A DNA stretch of 64,000 bases from JBFWWP01 sp050246115 (GTDB taxonomy: Bacteria > Planctomycetota > UBA8108 > UBA1146 > JAJFFE01): NCBI GenBank assembly GCA_050246115.1, contig JBFWWP010000019.1:53614-117613 (forward strand). The letters are read 5' to 3'. Under the pieces are notes generated by a model. The model had not been told where the DNA came from. It worked only from the letters and a program-made list of their open reading frames with translations, and did not search any database. Of the stretch, positions 43,521 through 51,495 are shown in pieces (within the stretch, counting starts at the first letter, position 1; each line of letters starts with the position of its first letter). Both the position numbers and the translations under genes were made by a program.

Positions 43521-44084
43521 GGTGATCCAACGAAGAAGGGAGCCAGGCGGGTCGGCCGGACTCCCTCTAAACTGCTGGTGGTGAGCGTGCTCGCCGGATT
43601 TGAGCCGGCGTGCCCGCCGGATTTGAACCTACGCGAGGGATCCGTCNNNNNNNNNNCGGTGATCCAACGAAGAAGGGAGCCAGGCGGGTCGGCCGGACTC
43701 CCTCTAAACTGCTGGTGGTGAGCGTGCTCGCCGGATTTGAGCCGGCGTGCCCGCCGGATTTGAACCTACGCGAGGGATCCGTCAGGATCCCGACCCAAAG
43801 ACATCACAGGTTCAAAACCTGTATCGCCCCGAGCCAACCCGGCGGTGATCCAACGAAGAAGGGAGCCAGGCGGGTCGGCCGGACTCCCTCTAAACTGCTG
43901 GTGGTGAGCGTGCTCGCCGGATTTGAGCCGGCGTGCCCGCCGGATTTGAACCTACGCGAGGGATCCGTCCGGATCCCGACCCAAAGACATCACAGGTTCA
44001 AATCCTGTATCGCCCCGAGCCAACCCCGCGGTGATCCAACGAAGAAGGGAGCCAGGCGGGTCGGCCGGACTCCCTCTAAAGTGC
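43521..44084. repeat. Tandem array of 186-bp units with tRNA-like fragments
   Basis: Unit starts (GGTGATCCAACGAAGAAGGG) fall at 43521, 43658, 43844 and 44030; the last two spacings are exactly 186 bp, and the first is shortened by the run of Ns. Each unit carries T-arm-like pieces: CCGGATTTGAGCCGG, CCGGATTTGAACCT and, at its right end, CACAGGTTCAAATCCTGTAT followed by CGCCCC, identical to the T-arm and acceptor 3' side of the adjacent tRNA-Val but on the opposite strand. The fourth unit runs into that tRNA. No full cloverleaf can be drawn in a unit. Confidence 0.85.
43647..43656. other. Assembly gap (10 Ns)
   Basis: Ten undetermined bases inside the 186-bp tandem array. The true length of the array is therefore unknown; the round number suggests a placeholder gap of unknown size. 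Confidence 0.95.
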
Positions 44085-44160
44085 TGGTGGGCGATACAGG
44101 ATTTGAACCTGTGACTTCTACCGTGTGAAGGTAGCACTCTAGCCACTGAGTTAATCGCCC
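44085..44160 (-). tRNA. tRNA-Val (CAC)
   Basis: Complete cloverleaf on the minus strand: acceptor GGGCGAT/ATCGCCC, D-arm with CTCAGTGGCTAGAG, anticodon stem CTACC/GGTAG with loop TTCACAC (anticodon CAC), T-arm CACAGGTTCAAATCCTGT, discriminator A and encoded CCA. It lies just downstream of tRNA-Leu and probably shares its promoter. Confidence 0.95.
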
Positions 44161-44192
44161 GTTTGGTCTCGCGGTGCGCGGTCTCGTCGAAT

Positions 44193-44279
44193 TGGTGCCG
44201 AAGAGAGGACTCGAACCTCCACCTGGTTGCCCAGACTAGGACCTGAACCTAGCGCGTCTGCCAATTCCGCCACTTCGGC
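44193..44279 (-). tRNA. tRNA-Leu (CAG)
   Basis: Class II tRNA on the minus strand: acceptor GCCGAAG/CTTCGGC with one flexible pair, anticodon stem CTAGG/CCTAG with loop TTCAGGT (anticodon CAG), long variable arm, T-arm GAGGTTCGAGTCCTC, encoded CCA. First gene of a Leu-Val pair. Confidence 0.95.
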
Positions 44280-44292
44280 TTCGAAGCGGGGG

Positions 44293-44322
44293 ACTATAGG
44301 AGAGGAGCGCCGAGGATGTCAA
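44293..44322 (-). promoter_or_regulatory. Sigma-70-type promoter of tRNA-Leu/tRNA-Val
   Basis: On the minus strand, TTGACA (44322-44317) and TATAGT (44298-44293) are separated by 18 bases, about 14 bases before the tRNA-Leu 5' end. The same boxes precede tRNA-Asp. Confidence 0.8.
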
Positions 44323-44435
44323 GGATCGAGAATCGACGAGCGACCGGGGCCGTTCCTGTGGTAGAAGCCCCGGGCTAGGCTGTGTCTTTCACCCTCGGGG
44401 CGGTCGCCGCACCCGCTGATCCATTGGGGAACCCG

Positions 44436-44888
44436 ATGAAGGTTGTCGCCCGCAACAAACAGGCGTTCAGGGACTATGAGATCCTCGAGAAGTACGAGGC
44501 TGGGATCGTGCTGCAGGGGACCGAGGTGAAATCGATTCGGCAGGGGAAGGTCCAGTTGGCCGAGGCGTACGTGCGAGTCGAGGAGGGAGAGGCCTTTCTC
44601 GTGAAGTCGCACATCGCCGAGTACACCCACGGTTCCTGGACCAACCATCGGCCGGATCGGCGGCGGAAGCTGCTGTTGCACCGGCGTGAGATCGAACGCG
44701 TTCGCGGCAAGACCGAGGAACGCGGGTTGACGCTCGTGCCGCTCGCGCTCTATCTGAACGACAAGGGCCTCGTGAAGCTCGAGATCGGCCTTGGCCGCGG
44801 GAAGAAGCTCCACGACAAGAGGCAAGACATCAAGAAGCGCGCAGCCGACCTGGACATTCGACGCGCCCTGCGCCGCGGTCGAGATTGA
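44436..44888 (+). CDS. smpB: SsrA-binding protein SmpB
   Basis: 150-aa cytoplasmic partner of tmRNA in trans-translation. Family blocks: VVARNKQAFRDYEILEKYEA, GIVLQGTEVKSIRQGKVQLA, EAFLVKSHIAEYTHGSW, RRRKLLLHRREIERVRGKTE, LGRGKKLHDKRQDIKKR. The C-terminal basic tail is present. ATG at 44436. The tmRNA gene begins 77 bases downstream, the conserved smpB-ssrA arrangement. Confidence 0.97.
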   Translation: MKVVARNKQAFRDYEILEKYEAGIVLQGTEVKSIRQGKVQLAEAYVRVEEGEAFLVKSHIAEYTHGSWTNHRPDRRRKLLLHRREIERVRGKTEERGLTLVPLALYLNDKGLVKLEIGLGRGKKLHDKRQDIKKRAADLDIRRALRRGRD

Positions 44889-44965
44889 GCGGCCACCTTG
44901 CTTCGCACCGCTCGGAGGCGCTAGGATCTCGGAAGCGGTTCATGCGAGTTCATGGAGCCAGGTCC

Positions 44966-45323
44966 GGGGGCGAAACGGTTTCGACCGGACAGATGAAGGA
45001 GCGCGTCGCAGGCAGAGGTGGTCGGGAGGCCTCTTTAAACACCTGACAAATTTTCAGCTGCGAACAACAGCTACGCTCTCGCTGCCTAAATGGTAGCCCC
45101 TTACCCGCGGAGCCACGCCTAGAGCGCTGCGGGTCGAGGTAGTCAAACTGGGCTGGTCCGAGGACCCTTCCGCAGGGAGCCGACGACGAGATCAAGTGCG
45201 GAACGTCCAACGCGGATCCTGTTCGTCGGAGACCGTTGGCCGGAAACAAAGGACGAACTAAGCCTGTAGAAGCCGTTCTGGAGCTGTTTCGGGACCCGGG
45301 TTCGACTCCCGGCGCCTCCACCA
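44966..45323 (+). ncRNA. ssrA: Transfer-messenger RNA (tmRNA)
   Basis: One-piece tmRNA of ~358 nt. The 5' end GGGGGCGAAACGGTTTCGAC and 3' end GACCCGGGTTCGACTCCCGG plus CGCCTCC-ACCA pair as the tRNA-like domain. The tag reading frame starts at GCG 45060 and encodes ANNSYALAA followed by TAA (45087-45089), preceded by charged Ala. A six-T run directly after the CCA (45325-45330) suggests termination. A possible promoter is TTGCTT (44898) and TAGGAT (44922) with an 18-base spacer. Confidence 0.96.
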
Positions 45324-45354
45324 CTTTTTTCTCTCGGAGCGAACTTGCTCGAGT

Positions 45355-45400
45355 CGGAAACGGCCTGTCGGGGTAACTCGGCGGGCCGTAGCCGCTTCCG
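45355..45400 (+). other. Structured hairpin downstream of tmRNA
   Basis: Bases 45360-45371 pair with 45378-45389 (12 bp including G-T pairs) around loop GGTAAC, and flanking CGGAA (45355-45359) can pair with TTCCG (45396-45400) across a 6-base bulge. There is no T-tract, so it is not a standard terminator. Could be a processing site or a leader of truB. Confidence 0.4.
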
Positions 45401-45592
45401 GTCCACCTGGACGGCGCAGCGCTCGAGCTTTGCGGGCGCGCTTGCGCCCTGTGGCAGCCCAGGGAAGCGTCGCATGCTTCGTCCTCTGTCGGCGGCCCCC
45501 TGGGGCTGAGTGACTGGCAGTAGCGTGACCGTGCGATCGCGGGCGAGCCCGCTTCGGGAACCCAGCGGTAAGCACTCGGATGGAGCACCCCG

Positions 45593-46471
45593 TTGCGCAG
45601 GTCGTTGGTCGAACGTTCCGGCGGAGTGGTCGTGTGGAAGCCCGTCGGTTGCACCTCTCGGGACGCCTTGGAAGAAGCGGAGCGGCGGCTGGGGTTCGGT
45701 CCTCTTGGACATACCGGAACCCTGGATCCTCTCGCCTGTGGGGTGCTGGTGCTGCTCGGGGGCGAGGGTCGCAAGCTCCAAGCGTTGCTGACCGCGCACG
45801 TCAAGGAGTACGAAGCACGCATTGCGCTCGGGCTTTGCTCTGCTTCGGACGACGGCGAGGGCCCTCTCTGGTGCGTGACGCCAAGGCCGGCGCTCCCGCA
45901 GCGAGCCGAAGTGGGGCGTTGCGTGGCCACGTTCGAGGGCGATCTCGAGCAGGTTCCGCCCGCGTTGTCCGCCGTGCGTGTCGACGGAGAGCGGGCGCAT
46001 CGCCGGGTGCGGCGTGGTGAGGCGGTAGCGGTCCCACCCCGCCGCGTTCGCATCGAGCGCCTGGAGGTGGTGGATTGGCGCCCACCGATTCTCGAGCTCC
46101 GCGTCACCTGTGGGCCCGGGACCTTCGTGCGTTCGCTGGCTCGAGATCTGGGAGCGCGACTCGGAACGGGGGGGTGCCTGGTCGGCCTGCGTCGGACCCG
46201 AGTCGGTGCGTTCGTCGAGGCCGATGCGGTGCCGGTCGCGCTACTCTCGCCGTCCCACTGGTTGCCCGTGGAACGACTCGCCCAAGGGCTACCGGCCGTC
46301 CAGATCGAGGCTGGAACGGCCCAGCGCTTGGCGCATGGGCAACGGGTGCCCGTCGAGGATGCAGCAGCGCTGCCCAACGGTGTCGCCATCGCGTGGTGCC
46401 TCGGGCGCGCGGTCGGTGTCGTGGAGGTCGAAGGGGGCTTGATCCGGCCGCGTCGCGCCTTGCACCCGTAG
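45593..46471 (+). CDS. truB: tRNA pseudouridine(55) synthase TruB
   Basis: 292-aa enzyme that forms pseudouridine 55 in the tRNA T-loop. The N-terminal GGVVVWKPVGCTSRD, the catalytic LGHTGTLDPLACGVL (Asp45) and later VPPALSAVRVDGERAHRR and CGPGTFVRSLARDLGARLG are diagnostic; the C-terminal PUA-like part is short. TTG start at 45593 with GGAG about 8 nt upstream. Lies next to tmRNA and smpB, all serving translation. Confidence 0.94.
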   Translation: MRRSLVERSGGVVVWKPVGCTSRDALEEAERRLGFGPLGHTGTLDPLACGVLVLLGGEGRKLQALLTAHVKEYEARIALGLCSASDDGEGPLWCVTPRPALPQRAEVGRCVATFEGDLEQVPPALSAVRVDGERAHRRVRRGEAVAVPPRRVRIERLEVVDWRPPILELRVTCGPGTFVRSLARDLGARLGTGGCLVGLRRTRVGAFVEADAVPVALLSPSHWLPVERLAQGLPAVQIEAGTAQRLAHGQRVPVEDAAALPNGVAIAWCLGRAVGVVEVEGGLIRPRRALHP

Positions 46472-46517
46472 TGACTCGCGGTGGCCTGCCGCATTGGACA
46501 GAGGGTCCGCCAACCGG

Positions 46518-47588
46518 CTACCCCGCGCCGAAGATCTCGGCGGCCCGGACGTAAGCGGCGAGCGTTCTTGTGGCGGTTTGGCGCCACGAGAAGCGAGCCG
46601 CGTAGTGAGTCGCTCGCGCCACCGTGAGCGCGCGTTCCTTCGCATCCAGGAACTCGACGAGTCTCGAGCGGGAGCGGTCGAATTCCGCGTCGAGCCAGAA
46701 AGCGCCTTCCCCGAGGACTTCGCGCAGCGGGGCTGTGTCGACCGAGACTACGGGGCACCCCCGAGTCGTGGCCTCGAGTAAGGGCAGACCGAAGCCTTCG
46801 GCATCGGATAGGTTCACCAAGGCCGTGGCGCGCGCGTAGAGGTCTACGAGCTCGTGATCGGCCACGTGCCCCAGGAAGCGGATGCGGCTACGAACGTCCG
46901 CGGGGAGTTGAGCCGCGAATCGGTGAGTTTCCGGTTCGGGGGTGGATCCGACCCAAGCGATCCGGGGTCTCCACGCCGTCGCGCGCGCCCAGACCTCGAG
47001 CAACGGCCCGAGGCGGTGGCTGCCCTTCCGCGTGCTCGGGCCGCCTACCACGAGCAGGAGGTCATGCTCCCGCGGGGTCGGTGCGCTCCCGGGAAGATCC
47101 AGTGGATCCGCGAGCGGAATCACGGCCACGCGATCGAGCGGAAATGCGAGTTCGGCACTGATCTCGCGGCGCACCGCCTCGGTGTGGGTGACGATCAGCG
47201 TAGCCTGCGACGCAGCCCGACGGTAGTCGGCGCGTTTCTTCGCGACGAACCCCGGGCTGGCATGATCGCTGTGGTGCCAGGTATGGAGATCGTGGATCGT
47301 GACGACGAGCGGACCGCGGACGCGTCGTGGTGCGCGTAGGTCTGGCGCGTGAAACACATTCACAGCGCACGGAACGATGGGAACGAGCCAGCGAACGCGA
47401 CGACCCTCGAAGAGCTCCCAAGGGCGTCCGCGGCGAAGCCGTGACGGTCGGCAGTACAGGCGGATCTCTGGCCGGTCGGCAAGCTCACCGAGCGCCGCGA
47501 CCAAGTGACGAATGTAGCGCGCGACACCGGTTGCCCGCGGGTCCACCGCGCTGGAAACGTCGATGCCGACTCGAGCCACGGGTTCCAT
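46518..47588 (-). CDS. Glycosyltransferase family 1 (GT4-like)
   Basis: 356-aa retaining glycosyltransferase with GT-B fold. VGIDVSSAVDPRATGVARYI at the N-terminus, VFHAPDLRAP, VVTIHDLHTW, LLLVVGGPSTRKGSHRLGPL, and the nucleotide-sugar E-x7-E motif in DAEGFGLPLLEATTRGCPVV. Likely transfers a sugar to a polysaccharide or lipid carrier in the cytoplasm; donor and acceptor unknown. ATG at 47588. It lies downstream of a terminator that separates it from the DUF1501 operon. Confidence 0.87.
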   Translation of the reverse strand: MEPVARVGIDVSSAVDPRATGVARYIRHLVAALGELADRPEIRLYCRPSRLRRGRPWELFEGRRVRWLVPIVPCAVNVFHAPDLRAPRRVRGPLVVTIHDLHTWHHSDHASPGFVAKKRADYRRAASQATLIVTHTEAVRREISAELAFPLDRVAVIPLADPLDLPGSAPTPREHDLLLVVGGPSTRKGSHRLGPLLEVWARATAWRPRIAWVGSTPEPETHRFAAQLPADVRSRIRFLGHVADHELVDLYARATALVNLSDAEGFGLPLLEATTRGCPVVSVDTAPLREVLGEGAFWLDAEFDRSRSRLVEFLDAKERALTVARATHYAARFSWRQTATRTLAAYVRAAEIFGAG

Positions 47589-47631
47589 GCGGAGATCAAA
47601 CCAGGAGGACGACCGCTGGGAAACCCAAAAA

Positions 47632-47674
47632 GGGACGGGTCGGGGGCTCGTGTTGCTCGCCCCCGACCCGTCCC
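47632..47674 (-). terminator. Intrinsic terminator of the DUF1800-DUF1501 operon
   Basis: Perfect 16-bp stem: 47632-47647 with 47659-47674, loop of 11 bases. On the minus strand it is followed by TTTTTGGGTTT, and it lies about 48 nt past the stop of the DUF1501 gene. Confidence 0.88.
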
Positions 47675-47721
47675 ATCCGAACTCCGCGCCAGGTACATCC
47701 GGCGCCGCGCAACCGGTCGAC

Positions 47722-49098
47722 CTACGGCAGAATGTTGAGGAACTGGTTCTGCGGTAGCGCCGGGTTGAGGTTGTCCCAGCCCGGGATGATCAGGTCGATC
47801 TCCATCGGGGAGATGCCGAAGTGCCGCTGCAGGATCTCGGCGTACACCGCGCGGAAGTCGGTGCGCATTCCGAGGTAGCGCCCGTTCACCGACAGGATTC
47901 CGGACCAGTTTGCGGCACTGCCGTTGTAGACCCCGCCGTTCACGTTGCCGCCTGCCACGAACATGACGCCCGCCTCCGCGTGGTCCGTCCCGAAGCTTGC
48001 GTTCTCTTTGCTGGTACGCCCGAACTCCGAAGCCACGACGACGAGCGTGTCGCTCCAGATGTCGTTCGCTGGATCGCTGCAGTCGAGCGCGATCGAGCGC
48101 AGACCGTGGGCCAACGTATGCAAGAGCCGCGGCTGTCCGGTGCTACCCGTGGTGCCTTGGTTCGAGTGGGTGTCCCAACCCCCGAGGTCGATGCCGATCA
48201 GTCGGCAATCGGTCTGCTTCAACAGGCGAACGCCGTCACGCACTTGCTCGAAGAAGGTGCGCGACGTGCCGTTGTTGAAGTCGGGATCGTCACCGGGATC
48301 GCCCGTCAGAATCGGATACGTGGCGCCGTTGGCTGGCGTGTACGGCGGGAGCGCTTGGACGACGTCCAGGCTTGCCGCCATCGAAACGCCGTTGTCGCGG
48401 ACGAGCTGGTCGTACTCGCTCGTGTCGGCGCTGCGGCTGTAGATCCCCTGCAAACCGCTGCCGTTGGAGCCCATGCCCGGCACCGCGCCGACGAGCTTGT
48501 CGGCCGCCGCACCGGTCCCGAGCACGTAATCTCTCAGGAACTGAAACTGCGGCACGACGAATGGACCCTTGAACATGATCTGCAACTGCGAAGAGATGCT
48601 GGCCCCCGGGATCGGGTGGTTGGCCAGCGTGGGGTCCCCGCTCACTAGGCGGTTGAGCCAGCCTTCGTCGGTTTGCTCGTCGCCGGGAATGGCGTTCTGC
48701 CAGTACTGTTCACTCGAGAAGTGCGACCGTGATTGCTGCGGATAGGCCACCTGGTGGATGATCGCCAGGTCACCCGCGTCGTACACCTCGACCGCCTTGG
48801 CGAGTTTCGGATGCGCTTCCACGAAGGTGTTTCCCGCGAGGTCGAGCGTCGTGGCCGGGTTGAGATACAGCGTGGGCCGGTTGGTCAAGTTGTACTGCGG
48901 GTCGCCGTGCGGGATGATGGTCCCGACGCTGTCGTTGCCACCGCGCTGGAAGATGAAGATGAGCTTCTTTGGATTCGGTCCCGTGATGGCGGCGTGCAGC
49001 GCTTGGCGCATGAAACTGACGTCGAAGATCGACGACAGCGAACTCGCAGCGAGGCCCGCACCACCCAGACGGAGGAAGTCACGTCGATTGAGATTCAT
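47722..49098 (-). CDS. DUF1501 protein, Tat-exported (second copy)
   Basis: 458-aa DUF1501 protein with a Tat signal (MNLNRRDFLRLGGAGLAASS). Family blocks: KLIFIFQRGGNDSVGTIIPH, AYPQQSRSHFSSEQYWQNAI, IGIDLGGWDTHSNQGTTGST, VVASEFGRTSKENASFGTDH, EAGVMFVAGGNVNGGVYNGS. GGGAGG lies 5 nt before the ATG. It follows the DUF1800 gene by 11 nt, one operon, ended by the hairpin at 47632. Confidence 0.92.
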   Translation of the reverse strand: MNLNRRDFLRLGGAGLAASSLSSIFDVSFMRQALHAAITGPNPKKLIFIFQRGGNDSVGTIIPHGDPQYNLTNRPTLYLNPATTLDLAGNTFVEAHPKLAKAVEVYDAGDLAIIHQVAYPQQSRSHFSSEQYWQNAIPGDEQTDEGWLNRLVSGDPTLANHPIPGASISSQLQIMFKGPFVVPQFQFLRDYVLGTGAAADKLVGAVPGMGSNGSGLQGIYSRSADTSEYDQLVRDNGVSMAASLDVVQALPPYTPANGATYPILTGDPGDDPDFNNGTSRTFFEQVRDGVRLLKQTDCRLIGIDLGGWDTHSNQGTTGSTGQPRLLHTLAHGLRSIALDCSDPANDIWSDTLVVVASEFGRTSKENASFGTDHAEAGVMFVAGGNVNGGVYNGSAANWSGILSVNGRYLGMRTDFRAVYAEILQRHFGISPMEIDLIIPGWDNLNPALPQNQFLNILP

Positions 49099-49109
49099 AG
49101 GGGCCTCCC

Positions 49110-51128
49110 TTACTGCTTGATCGATTGCGGGAACGACGCCACGAACTGCAGGAACTGTCGCAGGCGGCTGGTGTAATCACCCGCTCCCGGGTCGAGCGGC
49201 GTCGGTACCCCGTTCACATCGGTGCTCAAGTAGTCGACCGCGAGTTGTCGATCGACCGCGTTCGTATTGCTCTGGTAGAAGTGACTCAGCGTGTAGTCGA
49301 CGATCGCGTCGACGTCATCGAGAGCGACTCCGGCGTTCGTCAGGAAGGTCGGAATGTTGTAGCCCGGGCTCAAGGTGACGAACAGGCGTCCATTGTGCAG
49401 TACGCGTTCGAGGACCTTCGAGGTCCCGAGTTGATCGGGGCCGGCGCTCGGGAAGCCGTCCGGGGTGCTGAACTGAAAGGGCAGATTGACGGTGCGCGAG
49501 AGCATCGTCCGAATGTTGTTGATCAAGGTCTGGCGGTTCCCCAGGCTCATCCCCGTGAGTCCGAGAATACGGGCGCTGCCCAGAGCGTACTCGTAGGGCG
49601 TCTTGACCAGGTTCCAACGGTCGCTGCTCGTATCGGACAGGAAGTTGTCGGAAGTGAGGATCACTTCGAGCACGGCAGCAATGTCACCCTCGGGCCCCCA
49701 CGCTCCGATGCACTCGGCGACCAGGGCCGCAGGAGGAGTGGTGTCGCGAAGGAACTTTTGGATGAGCTTGCGCGAAACGTACTCGGCCGTGGGGGACATA
49801 CCGGCAAGTTGCGCGATGACTTCGAGGCCGTCGTTCAAACCCTCGACGCTCCCAGGCGTCCGCGCCGGGATCACCAGCTGATAGATGGGGTTGCCGCTGA
49901 AAATCACCTTCTGCGCGTAGTCGTGGGTGGCGGTGTTGAAGTGGAACGCCCACACGCCGGTCGGGTCGTTGTTCGGTAGGCACGGTGCGCTCGCGATATC
50001 GAAGAGCGTCGCCATCGGGTCGAGGACGATGGCCGGGTCCTTCTTGCAGATGGTCCAGCCGGTGAAGCAGCGGGCGAGTTCCTCGATGTCGTTCTGGTTG
50101 TAGATGTTGTCCACACCGAGGGTGTGGAGCTCGAAGATCTCGCGCGCGTAGTTCTCGTTCGGGTTGGCGGCGACGTTGAGGATGCTGTCCAGGTAGATCA
50201 GCATCGGTACGCCGGTCGCGCTGGCCAGAAGGAGGTCATGGAACGACTCGAGCGCTCCCGCTCGCAGGCGCTCGTTCTCCTCACCCTCGAGGCGAACGGC
50301 CAGCTCCAACGAGGTGGTGGCGTTGTACTCGGGAAGGCCCTGGAAGTGGGAACGGATCGTGAAGATGTAGGTATTGAAATGGTTCTCCCAGAAGTCCGTC
50401 ATCTGCTCGCGAAGCTGCTCGCGGCTGAGCAGCGCCCGCGCGGAGATCGCGCGTTGGACATTGGCCACCGTGGGGGTCGCGTTCCAGTCGTAGACGTTCA
50501 GGAGGTCGTACAGCTCCTGGTTGACGTTGCCGGGCTCGTCATCGTCGTAGACTCCGTCGAGCTGGTCGAGTACGTACTGATCGGCGCCCATCTGCATGAC
50601 GCTGGCGAAGAGCTCCGGAGTGTGGCCGAAGGCGGCGCGGCGCAGCACGTGCGCGACGACATCGGGACTCTGGGTGTCGACACAAGACGGGTAGGTTCTG
50701 CAATTCAACGACATCGTGATGTCCGCGGCTGCGGTGCTGTCGAGACCGCAATCCGGAAACGGCGCCGGCATCGGCAAGCCGCCGGAGAACAGGTAGGCCA
50801 GTAGGTAGATGGGGTCGCTGATGTTCACCTGTTCGTCGTCGTTGGCATCGGCCGCGTCACGACACGGCAAGCCTGGGGCCGTCGGGGACGGCGTTATGAC
50901 GGGGAACAGGAACGTGAGGATCGACGTCGCGTCGGCAATGTTGACGGTCATGTCGATGTTCGCGTCCCCGCGGATGAACGGTCGGTCGAAGGCGATGGGG
51001 ACGGCGATCAAGGGGCCTCTCACTGGGACGGCAACCTCCTGTGCGGCCAACCCCGTGAGGCCGAGGAACGACGTCAAGCTCCCACAAAGAAGCCAGCGGG
51101 TCATGAGCGGCCAGCGTGCTCTACGCAT
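49110..51128 (-). CDS. DUF1800 protein with N-terminal dockerin-like module
   Basis: 672-aa exported protein. Signal peptide (PLMTRWLLCGSLTSFLGLTG) followed by a two-repeat dockerin-like module (FIRGDANIDMTVNIADATSI, DANDDEQVNISDPIYLLAYL, cysteine tail CRTYPSC), then DUF1800: HVLRRAAFGHTPELFASVMQ, LREQMTDFWENHFNTYIFTI, LIYLDSILNVAANPNENYAR, EIFELHTLGVDNIYNQNDIE, ELARCFTGWTICKKDP. ATG 51128 with GGAGG 5 nt upstream. Module order matches the DHOR protein at 1158-2630. Co-transcribed with the DUF1501 gene. Confidence 0.9.
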   Translation of the reverse strand: MRRARWPLMTRWLLCGSLTSFLGLTGLAAQEVAVPVRGPLIAVPIAFDRPFIRGDANIDMTVNIADATSILTFLFPVITPSPTAPGLPCRDAADANDDEQVNISDPIYLLAYLFSGGLPMPAPFPDCGLDSTAAADITMSLNCRTYPSCVDTQSPDVVAHVLRRAAFGHTPELFASVMQMGADQYVLDQLDGVYDDDEPGNVNQELYDLLNVYDWNATPTVANVQRAISARALLSREQLREQMTDFWENHFNTYIFTIRSHFQGLPEYNATTSLELAVRLEGEENERLRAGALESFHDLLLASATGVPMLIYLDSILNVAANPNENYAREIFELHTLGVDNIYNQNDIEELARCFTGWTICKKDPAIVLDPMATLFDIASAPCLPNNDPTGVWAFHFNTATHDYAQKVIFSGNPIYQLVIPARTPGSVEGLNDGLEVIAQLAGMSPTAEYVSRKLIQKFLRDTTPPAALVAECIGAWGPEGDIAAVLEVILTSDNFLSDTSSDRWNLVKTPYEYALGSARILGLTGMSLGNRQTLINNIRTMLSRTVNLPFQFSTPDGFPSAGPDQLGTSKVLERVLHNGRLFVTLSPGYNIPTFLTNAGVALDDVDAIVDYTLSHFYQSNTNAVDRQLAVDYLSTDVNGVPTPLDPGAGDYTSRLRQFLQFVASFPQSIKQ

Positions 51129-51495
51129 GGCCACCTCCCTTCCGAGTGTCGCGGGAAGGAACCTCGAGCCACATCGGCCACGGCCTCGCCGCGCGGATGG
51201 GTTCCGTCGAGACGAGTCGGTCCAGGGGTCTTGGTTGCTTCCGGTGTTTGCCCAGGCGCCGTGCGCCACCCACGAAAGGGGGCGCACGCCGCTCGCCGCC
51301 CACCGAGGACGGCTCACGGCGGGATGCTAGCGCTTCGCCGCCCTCGCCGGCAAGACCGGTCCGAAGGAAGGCGTTGATCTTCATGAATTCGGACGTCGAG
51401 GTGCGCCGGGGGGAATCCCCCGGCTCGTGGCGATCCGCGCTCCGACCCCCGATGGCGCCCAGTGCCCGCTCGAGCGGGCCGCGGCGCCACCGGGC
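51129..51495. other. Intergenic region with two short hairpins
   Basis: About 370 bases between the 3' end of the 315-aa protein and the 5' end of the DUF1800 gene, both minus. It contains a perfect palindrome GCCCGCTCGAGCGGGC (51464-51479) shortly after the 315-aa gene stop, and an 8-bp stem with loop GAAT (51405-51424). Either may act as terminator, though neither has a T-tract. Confidence 0.45.

Noticed and set aside
43610..44128. Plus-strand frame giving GFEPACPPDLNLREG and GDTGFEPVTSTV peptides
   Set aside because: These peptides are the usual artefact of translating the reverse strand of tRNA T-arms, and the frame runs through Ns and the tandem array.
46272..46517. Riboswitches, rRNA genes, RNase P RNA or SRP RNA anywhere in the window
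   Set aside because: No conserved cores of these RNAs were seen on either strand; only tmRNA and four tRNAs could be supported.
44950..46758. 602-codon minus-strand frame over tmRNA and truB
   Set aside because: It runs antisense through a definite tmRNA and a definite TruB.
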